In this document: positions 16,417 to 23,393 of the stretch, piece by piece
How the letters are laid out: each line of letters starts with the position of its first letter
Numbering within the stretch: the first letter of the stretch is position 1
Origin: Streptomyces eurythermus
Lineage (GTDB): Bacteria; Actinomycetota; Actinomycetes; Streptomycetales; Streptomycetaceae
Direction of reading: 5' to 3'
DNA: 64,000 bases
NCBI RefSeq assembly: GCF_014649115.1
Contig: NZ_BMSK01000009.1
Location: 1-64,000, forward strand
Notes under the pieces: model-generated
Databases searched by the model: none
What the model saw: the letters and a program-made list of their open reading frames with translations, nothing else
Told to the model about the DNA's origin: nothing
Translations under genes and position numbers: made by a program

Positions 16417-17537
16417 CCGCCACCGTCACGGCGCGCGCCCGGGGCGTCCGCCTCACCGCGGAGCTCGTCACCGACCCGGAGGTGTTCGCCGGGCTGGCCC
16501 CGGCCTGGGGACGGCTGTTCGGGCGGTGCGCCGCCGCGACCCCGTTCCAGAGCCACGCCTGGCTGCACTCGTGGTGGCTGTCGTACGGCCGGCCCGGACG
16601 GCTGCGGCTGCTGCTGGTACGGGCCGGCCGTGACCTGGTGGCCGCCGCGCCGCTGACACTGGTCCGCCGGCCGCTGCCCGCGCTGCTGCCGCTCGGCACG
16701 GGGATCTCCGACTACGCGGACGTGCTGCTGGACGACGCCGACGACGGGCGGGTGGCGGGCGCGCTCACCGCGGCGCTCGCGGACGCGGCCCGCACCGCGC
16801 TGGTCGACTTCCGCGAGGTGCGCCCGGGCGGGGCGGTGGAACGGGTCTACGACCGCTGGCCCGGGCCGCGCCGCACGGTCCCCGACTCGCCGTGCCTGGA
16901 GCTGCCCGCGCTGCCCATGGACGGGCTGATCGCCCGCCTGCCGTCGGGCAAGTCCGGCCAGCGGGTGCGGGCCAAGCTGCGCCGGCTGGCCGCGCTGGGC
17001 GTGCGGCGGCGGACGGTGGGGCCACAGGAGGTGGAGACGGCGCTGGTCCGGCTGCTGGCGCTGCACCGGTTGCAGTGGCAGGGCCGGGGGGTGACGAGCG
17101 AGCATCTGCGGCCCCGGTTCCGGGCGCATCTGCTGCGCGCGGTGGGTCCGATGGTGCGCTCGGGCAACGCGGTGGTCACCGAGTTCCGGATCGGCGAGGA
17201 GGTGGTGGCCGTGGACCTGACCCTGCTCTCGGGCGGCATGGCCGGCGGCTACCTCTACGGCGCCCATCCGGGCCTCAGGGAGCGCCGGGCGGACGTGGCG
17301 GTGATGCTGCTGGACGCCTGTGCCCAGCTGACGGGCGGCGGGCACGGCACGCTGAGCCTGCTGCGCGGCGACGAGCCGTACAAGCACCACTGGCGGCCCG
17401 AACGCGTCGTCAACCAGCGGCTGCTGATGGCCCGCCGGCCCACCGCCCCGCTGCTGACGGCCGCGCTGTGCGGGGCGGAGGCCCGGCGGCGGGGCAGGGA
17501 GGTGCGGCACCGGTGGCGGGCACGCGGCCAGGACTGA
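16413..17537 (+). CDS. GNAT/CelD-like acyltransferase of polysaccharide clusters
   Basis: This 374-residue protein has two GNAT-like halves, as in the BcsL/CelD family often found in cellulose and exopolysaccharide operons. FQSHAWLHSWWLSYG is the diagnostic N-terminal block. The C-terminal half has LSGGMAGGYLYGAHPGLRERRADVAVMLLDACAQL and LLRGDEPYKHHWRPERVVNQRLLM. An acyl or acetyl transfer to sugars is the expected activity, but members of this group are poorly characterised. GTG 16413 overlaps the preceding stop. It is the last gene of the coupled run. Only 8 bases separate it from the convergent glycosidase, and no terminator is visible in that gap. Confidence 0.8.
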   Translation: MTATVTARARGVRLTAELVTDPEVFAGLAPAWGRLFGRCAAATPFQSHAWLHSWWLSYGRPGRLRLLLVRAGRDLVAAAPLTLVRRPLPALLPLGTGISDYADVLLDDADDGRVAGALTAALADAARTALVDFREVRPGGAVERVYDRWPGPRRTVPDSPCLELPALPMDGLIARLPSGKSGQRVRAKLRRLAALGVRRRTVGPQEVETALVRLLALHRLQWQGRGVTSEHLRPRFRAHLLRAVGPMVRSGNAVVTEFRIGEEVVAVDLTLLSGGMAGGYLYGAHPGLRERRADVAVMLLDACAQLTGGGHGTLSLLRGDEPYKHHWRPERVVNQRLLMARRPTAPLLTAALCGAEARRRGREVRHRWRARGQD

Positions 17538-17545
17538 GCCCCCGC

Positions 17546-18667
17546 CTAGCGGCCCCCGGGCCACCGGTCGAAGGGGAAGCACGGCCGGCTGCCGAACCCG
17601 TACGCGGACCGGTCGCCGAGGGCCGGCGGGACGCAGGCGGGCTGCCCGGTGCCGCCGTACAGGGCGGTCCGGTAGACCCGCGCCGAGCGCGGGTTGGCCG
17701 GGCACTGCCACACGCCGTGCGGGCAGTAGTCGGTCAGCGTGTGGTACACCGGCCGGTGTTCGCCGATCCAGTCGAGCATGCGCCGCATGTACTCGGCGTT
17801 GTCGCCGTTGCGGAACAGGCCCCATTCCGGGTACGACACGGGCTTGCCGTGGGCCTTGGCGAAGTCCACGTGCCACTGGAGGCCGTAGGGCTCGCTCACC
17901 TGCTCGGCGAAGGTCACCCCGGCCGGCTGGTCGTAGGAGTCCATGCCGAGGATGTCGACCGTGTCGTCCCCGGGGTAGCACTCGGTCCAGGGCACGGCGT
18001 CCCGGCCGCGGCTCGGCGCGAAGTCGAACCGGAACCGCTGGCCCGGCACCGCGCGCATGGCAGCGACGATCCTGTTCCAGTACGCCTTCCAGGCCACGGG
18101 GTCGGGTGCGCAGCGGTGGGTGTAGGTGGTGCCGTTCATCTCCCAGCCCAGGACGATCACGGTGTCCGGCACCCCCAGCGCCACCAGCCGCTCGGCCAGG
18201 GTCCGGAAGTGCCCGTCGAACGCGCCGTCCGCGCCCTGCCGCAGCAGTGCGCGCACCTCCTCGTCCGGGACGTCCTCCTCGTTGCGTTCCTGCATCGGCA
18301 CGTTGAGGACGAGGGTCCGGCCGGCCCGCTCGCGCCGCCAGCCGGCCCAGGGTTCCAGGAAGCCGGGCGGGCCCTCGATGTCCTCCCACAGGCCGCCGGG
18401 CAGATAGGTGTGGGCGACCTTCAGGTCCGCCCCGCCGAGCCAGCGGCTCAGCCCGGCCATCCGCGCGACGCCGTCCGGACCGGAGTCGAGGAACGCCCCG
18501 AAGGCCGCGGCGGCCCTCGCGGACGCGGGAGGAGCCGGATCGTCCACGGCGGACCCGGGACGGGTCGCCGCCGGCGCCAGGGCGACGATCGCGGCGAACA
18601 CGGCGACGACCGAGGCGATGACCGAGGCCGCGCGCACGGCCGGCCCCCCACGCCGGTGTGAGGCCAT
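17546..18667 (-). CDS. Secreted glycoside hydrolase, GH26-like
   Basis: An N-terminal signal peptide or anchor (residues about 11-34, AASVIASVVAVFAAIVALAP) precedes a TIM-barrel of the GH26 type (beta-mannanase, lichenase or polysaccharide endo-hydrolase). The probable acid/base is Glu176 in VLGWEMNGTTY and the nucleophile is Glu281 in VSYPEWGLFRNGDN. GMDSYDQP and WKAYWNRIV fit the clan. ATG 18667 is chosen for its GAGGAG site; the open frame extends further upstream without one. The protein is 373 residues. It converges on the polysaccharide operon, so an attractive idea is that it trims or degrades the polymer made there. That is inference. Confidence 0.82.
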   Translation of the reverse strand: MASHRRGGPAVRAASVIASVVAVFAAIVALAPAATRPGSAVDDPAPPASARAAAAFGAFLDSGPDGVARMAGLSRWLGGADLKVAHTYLPGGLWEDIEGPPGFLEPWAGWRRERAGRTLVLNVPMQERNEEDVPDEEVRALLRQGADGAFDGHFRTLAERLVALGVPDTVIVLGWEMNGTTYTHRCAPDPVAWKAYWNRIVAAMRAVPGQRFRFDFAPSRGRDAVPWTECYPGDDTVDILGMDSYDQPAGVTFAEQVSEPYGLQWHVDFAKAHGKPVSYPEWGLFRNGDNAEYMRRMLDWIGEHRPVYHTLTDYCPHGVWQCPANPRSARVYRTALYGGTGQPACVPPALGDRSAYGFGSRPCFPFDRWPGGR

Positions 18668-18684
18668 CCGCCACTCCTCTCCGC

Positions 18685-18702
18685 GCGTCACACGCGTCAC
18701 AC
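18685..18702. repeat. Tandem 9-bp repeat in a divergent promoter region
   Basis: GCGTCACAC occurs twice, end to end (18685-18693, 18694-18702), followed by a partial copy (GCCTCTGACAC). It lies between the divergent GH26-like gene and the flavoprotein. It could be a tandem operator. Confidence 0.4.
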
Positions 18703-18810
18703 GCCTCTGACACTCAGTCATATCTGTACGAGAAACGCCAGTGCGGTCGCCGCGTCCGGCCCCGGATCCCCCCGCACGGGCCAACGCGACCGAAAGCGAG
18801 CACATCGCCG

Positions 18811-20019
18811 ATGTACGACCTGCTGGTGGTGGGTGCCGGACCGTACGGCCTGTCCATCGCGGCGCATGCCACGGCGGCCGGGCTGCGCGTCCGCGTCTTC
18901 GGGCGGCCCCTGGCGTTCTGGCGCGACCACATGCCCCGCGGCATGCTCCTGACGTCACCGCCGTGGGCGTCCGACCTGTCCGACCCGGAGGGCCGCTGGC
19001 GGCTCGACGTCTTCCGCGCCTTCCGCGGCCTGGCCTCGCGGGACGCCGAGCCGGTCCCGCTGGAGGTGTTCGCCGAGTACGGCATGTGGTTCGCCCGCAA
19101 CGCCGTGCCCGGGACCGACGAGCGGACCGTGACCCGGGTGGCGCCGCGCGCCGGCGGCTTCGAGGCCGTCACCGAGGACGGGGAGACGTACACCGCGCGG
19201 ACGGTCGCGCTGGCCGTGGGCCTGCTGCCGTTCGCCGAGCTGCCGGCCGCCCTGCGCGGACTGCCCCCGGCCCTGGTCACCCACAGCAGCCGGCATGCCC
19301 GGCTCGACCGGTTCCGCGACCGGGACGTCACCGTGCTCGGCGGCGGCCAGGGTGCCCTGGAGACGGCCGCGCTCCTCGCCGAACAGGGCACCCGGGTACG
19401 GCTGCTGGTCCGCGCCGACCGGCTGCGCTGGGAGACGGCGCCGCCGCCCCGGGAGCGTCCCCGGTGGCGCCCGGCCCGGCCCCCGCACGGCGGCCCCGGC
19501 GGGCGGAACCGGTGGTACTCCGAGCGGCCCGGGCTGTACCGGCGGCTGCCGGAGCGGGTCCGGGCCGGGATCGCGGCGCGGGCGCTCGTCCCGGCCGGCT
19601 CCTGGTGGGTGCGCGAGCGGGTGGAGCACCGGGTGGAGGTGCTGTTGGGGCGGGAGGTGGCGGGCGCCCGGGAGGTGCCGGGCGGGCTGCGCCTGGAGAC
19701 GGTGGTCCGGCGGGGCGGGTCCGCGGCGCTGGAGACGGGGCACGTCATCGCGGCGACCGGCTTCCGGCCCGCTCTCGGCCGGCTGCGGCCGCTCGCCCCG
19801 GAGCTGCGCGCGCTGCTGGCGACGGGGTCCGGCGGGGTGCCGGAGGTGGGGCCGGAGTTCGAGTCGTCGTACCCGGGACTGTTCCTGGCCGGTCCGGTCA
19901 CGGCCGCGTGCTTCGGCCCGGCGGCCCGGTTCCTGCACGGCACGCCCTTCACCGCGGACACACTGGTACGCGGCGTACGCCGGCGCCTGCGCACGGGCCC
20001 GGCGGGCTGGCCCCGCTGA
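18811..20019 (+). CDS. FAD-dependent oxidoreductase / monooxygenase-like protein
   Basis: This 402-residue flavoprotein starts directly with the FAD dinucleotide-binding motif (LLVVGAGPYGLSIAAHA). A second nucleotide-binding GxGxxG-like site follows (VTVLGGGQGALETAALLAEQG, about residues 170-190), and then ATGFRPALGRL near the C-terminus. This two-site layout resembles flavin-containing or lysine/ornithine N-hydroxylase-like monooxygenases. The substrate is unknown. ATG 18811 follows CGAAAGCGAG, a weak ribosome site. It is divergent from the GH26-like gene. Whether it acts in the polysaccharide or surface programme is open. Confidence 0.78.
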   Translation: MYDLLVVGAGPYGLSIAAHATAAGLRVRVFGRPLAFWRDHMPRGMLLTSPPWASDLSDPEGRWRLDVFRAFRGLASRDAEPVPLEVFAEYGMWFARNAVPGTDERTVTRVAPRAGGFEAVTEDGETYTARTVALAVGLLPFAELPAALRGLPPALVTHSSRHARLDRFRDRDVTVLGGGQGALETAALLAEQGTRVRLLVRADRLRWETAPPPRERPRWRPARPPHGGPGGRNRWYSERPGLYRRLPERVRAGIAARALVPAGSWWVRERVEHRVEVLLGREVAGAREVPGGLRLETVVRRGGSAALETGHVIAATGFRPALGRLRPLAPELRALLATGSGGVPEVGPEFESSYPGLFLAGPVTAACFGPAARFLHGTPFTADTLVRGVRRRLRTGPAGWPR

Positions 20020-20106
20020 GGGAGCCTCGCGCCAGAGGGCCTACGGCACGGGAGCGCGGGGAGGGACGGCGCGGGGTGCCGGGCGCTCGGTCCGGCACCC
20101 GGTGCG

Positions 20107-20841
20107 CTAGCGACGGCAGGCGGAGCGGCCGCGGCGGTAGAGGATGGTGCCGGCTCCGATCAGCACGGCGCCGGCACCCGAGGCCGCCATCATGGTCCGG
20201 GTGTTCCCGCCGGTCTGCGCGAGCACGGGCGGCTGCCCGGGCCGCTCCTGGTCCACGGGAGGCGTGGTGCGGCCGGTGTCCGGGGGCGTGCTGTGATCAT
20301 CGCGCGGCGGGGTGGTCTCCTCACCGCCGTAGGGAGGTGGAGTCGTCTCCTCACCGCCGTAGGGAGGCGGAGTCGTCTCCTCGCCACCGTAAGGAGGCGG
20401 AGTCGTCTCCTCGCCACCGTACGGAGGCGGAGTCGTCTCCTCACCGCCGTACGGAGGCGACGTCGGCTTGTCGTTGCCGTAGGGCGGTGTGGTGTGGGTG
20501 TCGCCGGGGCTCGGGCGGGTGCCGGAGTCGTCGGAGTCGCCGTACCCGTCGTGCGGCCGGGGGCTCTCCTGCGGCCGCTGGGTGGTGTGGCCCACGTTGG
20601 CGCAGGAGTTGCCGAACGCGGGGTTCAACGCGGCGGCCGCGTCGACGGAGTTGCCGCAGACGTTGACCGGCACGTTCACCGGTACCTGGACGTTGTTCCC
20701 GGACAGCACCCCGGGAGAGCCCTGCGTGGTGCCGTGCGCGTGGGAGTCGGCGAGCGCGGTGCCGCCGTACCAGGACAGCACACCGGTCGCGGCAGCGGCC
20801 ACGGCCATGCCCTTGCTGAGAGTCTGTCGTCGCAATCTCAT
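20107..20841 (-). CDS. Long, sortase-anchored chaplin with a single chaplin domain and decapeptide repeats
   Basis: This 244-residue surface protein starts with a signal peptide (to about residue 31). One chaplin domain (about 38-83, TTQGSPGVLSGN, VPVNVCGNSVD, NPAFGNSCANV) follows, with Cys62 and Cys80. Next come a Pro/Thr/Asp-rich spacer and five identical copies of YGGEETTPPP (131-180, the last ending PPR). The protein ends with the sortase signal LAQTG (207-211), a hydrophobic segment and an Arg-rich tail. Classical long chaplins (ChpA-C) carry two chaplin domains before LAXTG; here the second is absent and a repeat stalk takes its place. ATG 20841 follows AGGAAGACC. Positionally it matches chpA of S. 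coelicolor, but no symbol is assigned because of the different architecture. Confidence 0.9.
   Translation of the reverse strand: MRLRRQTLSKGMAVAAAATGVLSWYGGTALADSHAHGTTQGSPGVLSGNNVQVPVNVPVNVCGNSVDAAAALNPAFGNSCANVGHTTQRPQESPRPHDGYGDSDDSGTRPSPGDTHTTPPYGNDKPTSPPYGGEETTPPPYGGEETTPPPYGGEETTPPPYGGEETTPPPYGGEETTPPRDDHSTPPDTGRTTPPVDQERPGQPPVLAQTGGNTRTMMAASGAGAVLIGAGTILYRRGRSACRR
20302..20451 (-). repeat. Five 30-bp in-frame tandem repeats
   Basis: These encode the YGGEETTPPP decapeptides of the long chaplin. Copies differ by a few synonymous third-position changes (GGA/GGC, TAC with CCT or CCG before it). This shows selection for the peptide and not only recent slippage. Copy number is likely to vary between strains. 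Confidence 0.85.
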
Positions 20842-20867
20842 GGTCTTCCTGCTCGGAGAAGTGGGAA

Positions 20868-20909
20868 GGCCGGCCCCGGAACGGCGAGTCGTCGAATCCG
20901 GGGCCGGCC
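20868..20909. terminator. 13-bp perfect hairpin between two chaplin genes
   Basis: GGCCGGCCCCGGA (20868-20880) and its exact inverse (20897-20909) enclose a 16-base loop. It lies after the short chaplin (stop at 20951) and before the long chaplin start (20841), both read leftwards. It probably limits read-through, or forms part of the long chaplin leader. Confidence 0.6.
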
Positions 20910-20950
20910 AGTACACAGCCGGGGAAGCTGGTGAATCGCGCGGGCGAACG

Positions 20951-21178
20951 TCAGTGGTTGACGCAGGCGTTGCCGAACGCCGGGTTCAGCAGCGCGATGA
21001 TGTCGATGGTGTTGCCGCACAGGTTGATCGGCACGTGGATCGGGACCTGGATGACGTTGCCGGAGATGACACCCGGGCTGCCCACGGCGGCACCGGAGGC
21101 CCCGGCGTCCGCGAAAGCGGGCCCGGCCATACCCAGGGCCAGCACTGCGCCCGTGACGGCGACGACGGTCTTCTTCAT
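20951..21178 (-). CDS. chpD: Short chaplin
   Basis: This 75-residue secreted amyloid coat protein has a signal peptide of residues 1-23 (ending GPAFA) and then a single chaplin domain. The domain runs SGAAVGSPGVISGNVIQVPI, then INLCGNTID, and ends NPAFGNACVNH, with both Cys. The mature sequence is almost the same as the chaplin domain of the first chaplin in this window. GAAGGGAAC precedes ATG 21178. It lies between the long chaplin and the rodlins, the position of chpD in S. coelicolor as I recall; the symbol rests on that. The upstream region shares a 14-mer with the other short chaplin. Confidence 0.92.
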   Translation of the reverse strand: MKKTVVAVTGAVLALGMAGPAFADAGASGAAVGSPGVISGNVIQVPIHVPINLCGNTIDIIALLNPAFGNACVNH

Positions 21179-21260
21179 GAATGTTCCCTTCTCTGGGGCC
21201 ACGCCCCGATGACGGCCAGAACCGTGCGAGCCCGACGTGAACGGTCGCGGCACGGAACGA

Positions 21261-21285
21261 GGAATTGACACAACACGGAACCGTG
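21261..21285. promoter_or_regulatory. Shared chaplin upstream 14-mer and adjoining palindrome
   Basis: GGAATTGACACAAC (21261-21274) differs at one base from 7690-7703, upstream of the other short chaplin. It is followed at once by CACGGAACCGTG (21274-21285), a 5+2+5 palindrome. No good BldN -10/-35 pair with 16-base spacing was found for this chaplin, so the shared motif is the best regulatory candidate. Confidence 0.45.
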
Positions 21286-21418
21286 GAACACGGATGGCGC
21301 GATAATCACTCGATCGCACCTCTTCCTCGTGCGTTCTTCCCTCACCTGAGGTAGGTGGAAAAAGGCCCGGGCGGCCCGCAGACGACGCCGCGGACAACCC
21401 GGGCCCTGCCGGTCCGGC

Positions 21419-21811
21419 TCAGCCTTCGCCGTTGGCCGAGAGGACCGAGAGGTCCTCCAGGATGTGCGAGAGCGCGCCGTCGCGCTTGATGTTCGACGAC
21501 TGGTCGCTGCACTGCTGGTCCAGATCGTCCGACAGGATCGGAACATCGTTGATCGGAACGATGTTGAGGATCGGGATCTGGATGTCCTCCAGGGCGAGGC
21601 ACGGCTTGTTCAGCGAGCCCTGGACCAGCGACAGCTGCGGGCTCTGGGCGCCCTCGGTGGACGAGTTGCCCCAATCCGCACGAGCGCCGTTGCCATTCGC
21701 GACGGTCGGGCCGTCGTCGTTGCCGATGGCAAGCGCCTGCGGCGCGGCCGCCACCGCCATTCCCACGACCGATGCGGCGGTCGCGGCGGCGACCATTGCC
21801 TTCTTGAGCAC
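21419..21811 (-). CDS. Rodlin
   Basis: Rodlins organise chaplin fibrils into the rodlet layer of aerial hyphae and spores. This 130-residue precursor has a signal peptide (residues 1-28, ending APQALA) and the conserved IGNDDGPTVANGNGA start of the mature protein. GSLNKPCLALEDIQIPILNIVPINDVPIL, DLDQQCSDQSSNIKRDGAL and LEDLSVLSANGEG follow. There are two Cys. The start is GTG (21811) preceded by GGAAAGGAA. It is divergent from a second rodlin 246 bases away, exactly as rdlA and rdlB are arranged in S. coelicolor; which of the two it is cannot be told here. Confidence 0.95.
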   Translation of the reverse strand: MLKKAMVAAATAASVVGMAVAAAPQALAIGNDDGPTVANGNGARADWGNSSTEGAQSPQLSLVQGSLNKPCLALEDIQIPILNIVPINDVPILSDDLDQQCSDQSSNIKRDGALSHILEDLSVLSANGEG

Positions 21812-21854
21812 TTCGCGTTCCTTTCCTCGTAGCGACGCATGCCCTACGGCCTCA

Positions 21855-21882
21855 TCAACCCGGCGCGACGGGAATGGTTCCG
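21855..21882 (-). promoter_or_regulatory. BldN-like promoter of the left rodlin
   Basis: On the minus strand: CGGAAC (21882-21877), 16 bases, GGTTGA (21860-21855). Each hexamer is one change from the recalled BldN consensus, with exact spacing, about 45 bases upstream of the GTG start. Confidence 0.55.
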
Positions 21883-21984
21883 CCTATTCACTCGGTTGGC
21901 TCCCCGCCGTTCGGGAGGTGACGGCAGCCGCCAATCGGAAAAGCGCACCAGCAGCCCGGGCTATCGGCCGACGGGGTGAACGGC

Positions 21985-22012
21985 AGAAACCATGCGGGGG
22001 CGAGGGAGTTGA
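21985..22012 (+). promoter_or_regulatory. BldN-like promoter of the right rodlin
   Basis: AGAAAC (21985-21990), 16 bases, AGTTGA (22007-22012). This is a weaker match (4/6 and 5/6), but its spacing and distance to the GTG at 22058 are the same as for its divergent partner. Confidence 0.42.
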
Positions 22013-22057
22013 CCAATGCGCTCCGGTGGACGGGGTTTTCTCAGAAAGGACTGGCCA

Positions 22058-22456
22058 GTGATCAAGAAGATTGTTGCCACCGCGGCCGTCGCCGCCTCGG
22101 CCGTGGGCGCCTCGGCTGCCGTGGCACCGCAGGCGCTGGCGATCGGCAACGACAGCGGCCCGAGCGCCGCCAACGGCAACGGCGCCTGGCAGAGCTACGG
22201 CAACTCGGCCACGTACGGGAACATGAGCCCGCAGATCGCCCTGATCCAGGGCTCCTTCAACAAGCCCTGCATCGGTCTGAACGACATCAGCGTCCCGGTC
22301 CTCAACATCGTGCCGATCAACGACCTGCCGATCCTCTCGGACGACATGACGCAGCAGTGCACCGAGAACTCCTCGAACGTCAAGCGCGACGGCGCGCTGG
22401 CGCACCTGCTGGAGGACGTGTCGATCCTGTCCCTGAACGGCGAGTCCGGCAGCTGA
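22058..22456 (+). CDS. Rodlin
   Basis: This is the second rodlin, a 132-residue precursor, clearly paralogous to the divergent one: signal peptide ending APQALA at residue 28, IGNDSGPSAANGNGA, FNKPCIGLNDISVPVLNIVPIND, MTQQCTENSSNVKRDGALAHLLEDVSIL. GTG 22058 is chosen because AGAAAGGA lies 8 bases upstream and the signal peptide starts there; the frame is open for 14 more codons. A strong hairpin terminator follows 20 bases after the stop. It acts at the hyphal surface with the chaplins. Confidence 0.95.
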   Translation: MIKKIVATAAVAASAVGASAAVAPQALAIGNDSGPSAANGNGAWQSYGNSATYGNMSPQIALIQGSFNKPCIGLNDISVPVLNIVPINDLPILSDDMTQQCTENSSNVKRDGALAHLLEDVSILSLNGESGS

Positions 22457-22476
22457 TCCCGCGTACCCGGCACGGA

Positions 22477-22506
22477 GCGGGCCACCGGGGGTTCCCGGTG
22501 GCCCGC
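22477..22506. terminator. Strong bidirectional hairpin terminator
   Basis: A 13-bp perfect stem (22477-22489 with 22494-22506) and a 4-base loop sit between the convergent rodlin (+) and ABC permease (-) genes. Confidence 0.8.
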
Positions 22507-22538
22507 TTCGCCGTGTTCGGGGCGTGTCCGGGTGTGCG

Positions 22539-23393
22539 CTAGGAGACGACGTCCTTGCGGGAGAAGTTCCGGAAGGCCAGGGCGAACAGCACCAGGGCGT
22601 ACGTCACGGACAGCGCGGCGCCCTGGATCATGCCGGACCACTCGGGGACCGGCTGGACGGCGTCCGCCCAGGCGAACTGCCAGTGCGCGGGCAGGAAGTC
22701 GCGCCAGTGGCCGAGGGCGGTGACGGCGTCCAGGACGTTGCCGAGGATGGTCAGGCCGACCGCGCCGCCGACCGCGCCCAGCGGGGCGTCCGTCACCGTG
22801 GACAGCCAGAACGCCAGCCCGGCGGTGACCAGCTGGGACACGAAGAGGTACGCCACGGCCACCAGGAGCCGCTGAGCCGCCGTACCGGTGTCCAGCGCGC
22901 CGCCGGTGGGGATCCGGAGCGGGCCCCAGCCGTAGGCGGCGGTGCCGGCGGCGAGCGCCACGAGCGGCAGCAGCACCATCGCGGCGAGGGACAGCCCGAG
23001 CGCCACGACGAGCTTGGACCACAGCAGCCGGGCGCGGGGCACGGGCGCGGCGAGCAGATAGCGCAGCGAGGACCAGCTCGCCTCGGAGGCGACCGTGTCC
23101 CCGCAGAACAGGGCGACCGGGATGACCAGCAGGAAGCCGGCCGACACGAAGAGGCTGACGGCGGCGAAGTTGGCGCCGGAGGCGGTGGCCGTGTCCATCA
23201 GCGTGACCCGGTTGCCGCGGCCGCCCGGGTCGCCGCCGACCGCGAAGGCGATCAGCAGCACGAACGGCAGCACGGCCAGGACCGCGCCCATGACCAGGGT
23301 GCGGCGCCGCTTCAGCTGGCGGACCAGCTCGACCCGCAGCGGCAGGGTGCGGCCCGCCTGATAGCCGGAGGCGACCTCGGTGAGGGTGCTCAT
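22539..23393 (-). CDS. ABC-2 type transporter permease
   Basis: This 284-residue integral membrane protein has about six membrane segments (GAVLAVLPFVLLIAFAVGG, AAVSLFVSAGFLLVIPVAL, VVALGLSLAAMVLLPLVAL, LLVAVAYLFVSQLVTAGLA, GGAVGLTILGNVLDAV and a final one). It has the DTVASEASWSSLRYLLAAPVPR motif typical of ABC-2/CcmB-like export permeases. Its ATG overlaps the stop of the upstream fusion gene (ATGA), so the two are translationally coupled and surely form one transporter. The exported substrate is unknown. A short cytosolic tail ends FSRKDVVS. Confidence 0.88.
   Translation of the reverse strand: MSTLTEVASGYQAGRTLPLRVELVRQLKRRRTLVMGAVLAVLPFVLLIAFAVGGDPGGRGNRVTLMDTATASGANFAAVSLFVSAGFLLVIPVALFCGDTVASEASWSSLRYLLAAPVPRARLLWSKLVVALGLSLAAMVLLPLVALAAGTAAYGWGPLRIPTGGALDTGTAAQRLLVAVAYLFVSQLVTAGLAFWLSTVTDAPLGAVGGAVGLTILGNVLDAVTALGHWRDFLPAHWQFAWADAVQPVPEWSGMIQGAALSVTYALVLFALAFRNFSRKDVVS

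Noticed and set aside
20302..20451. Regular 30-bp repeats that could suggest a CRISPR array
   Set aside because: There are no spacers. The units are adjoining, in frame and encode a decapeptide in the long chaplin, with synonymous variation.
21179..21260. A BldN promoter for the chpD-like chaplin
   Set aside because: CGTTCA is present, but no acceptable -35 lies 16 bases before it. Only the shared 14-mer was reported.
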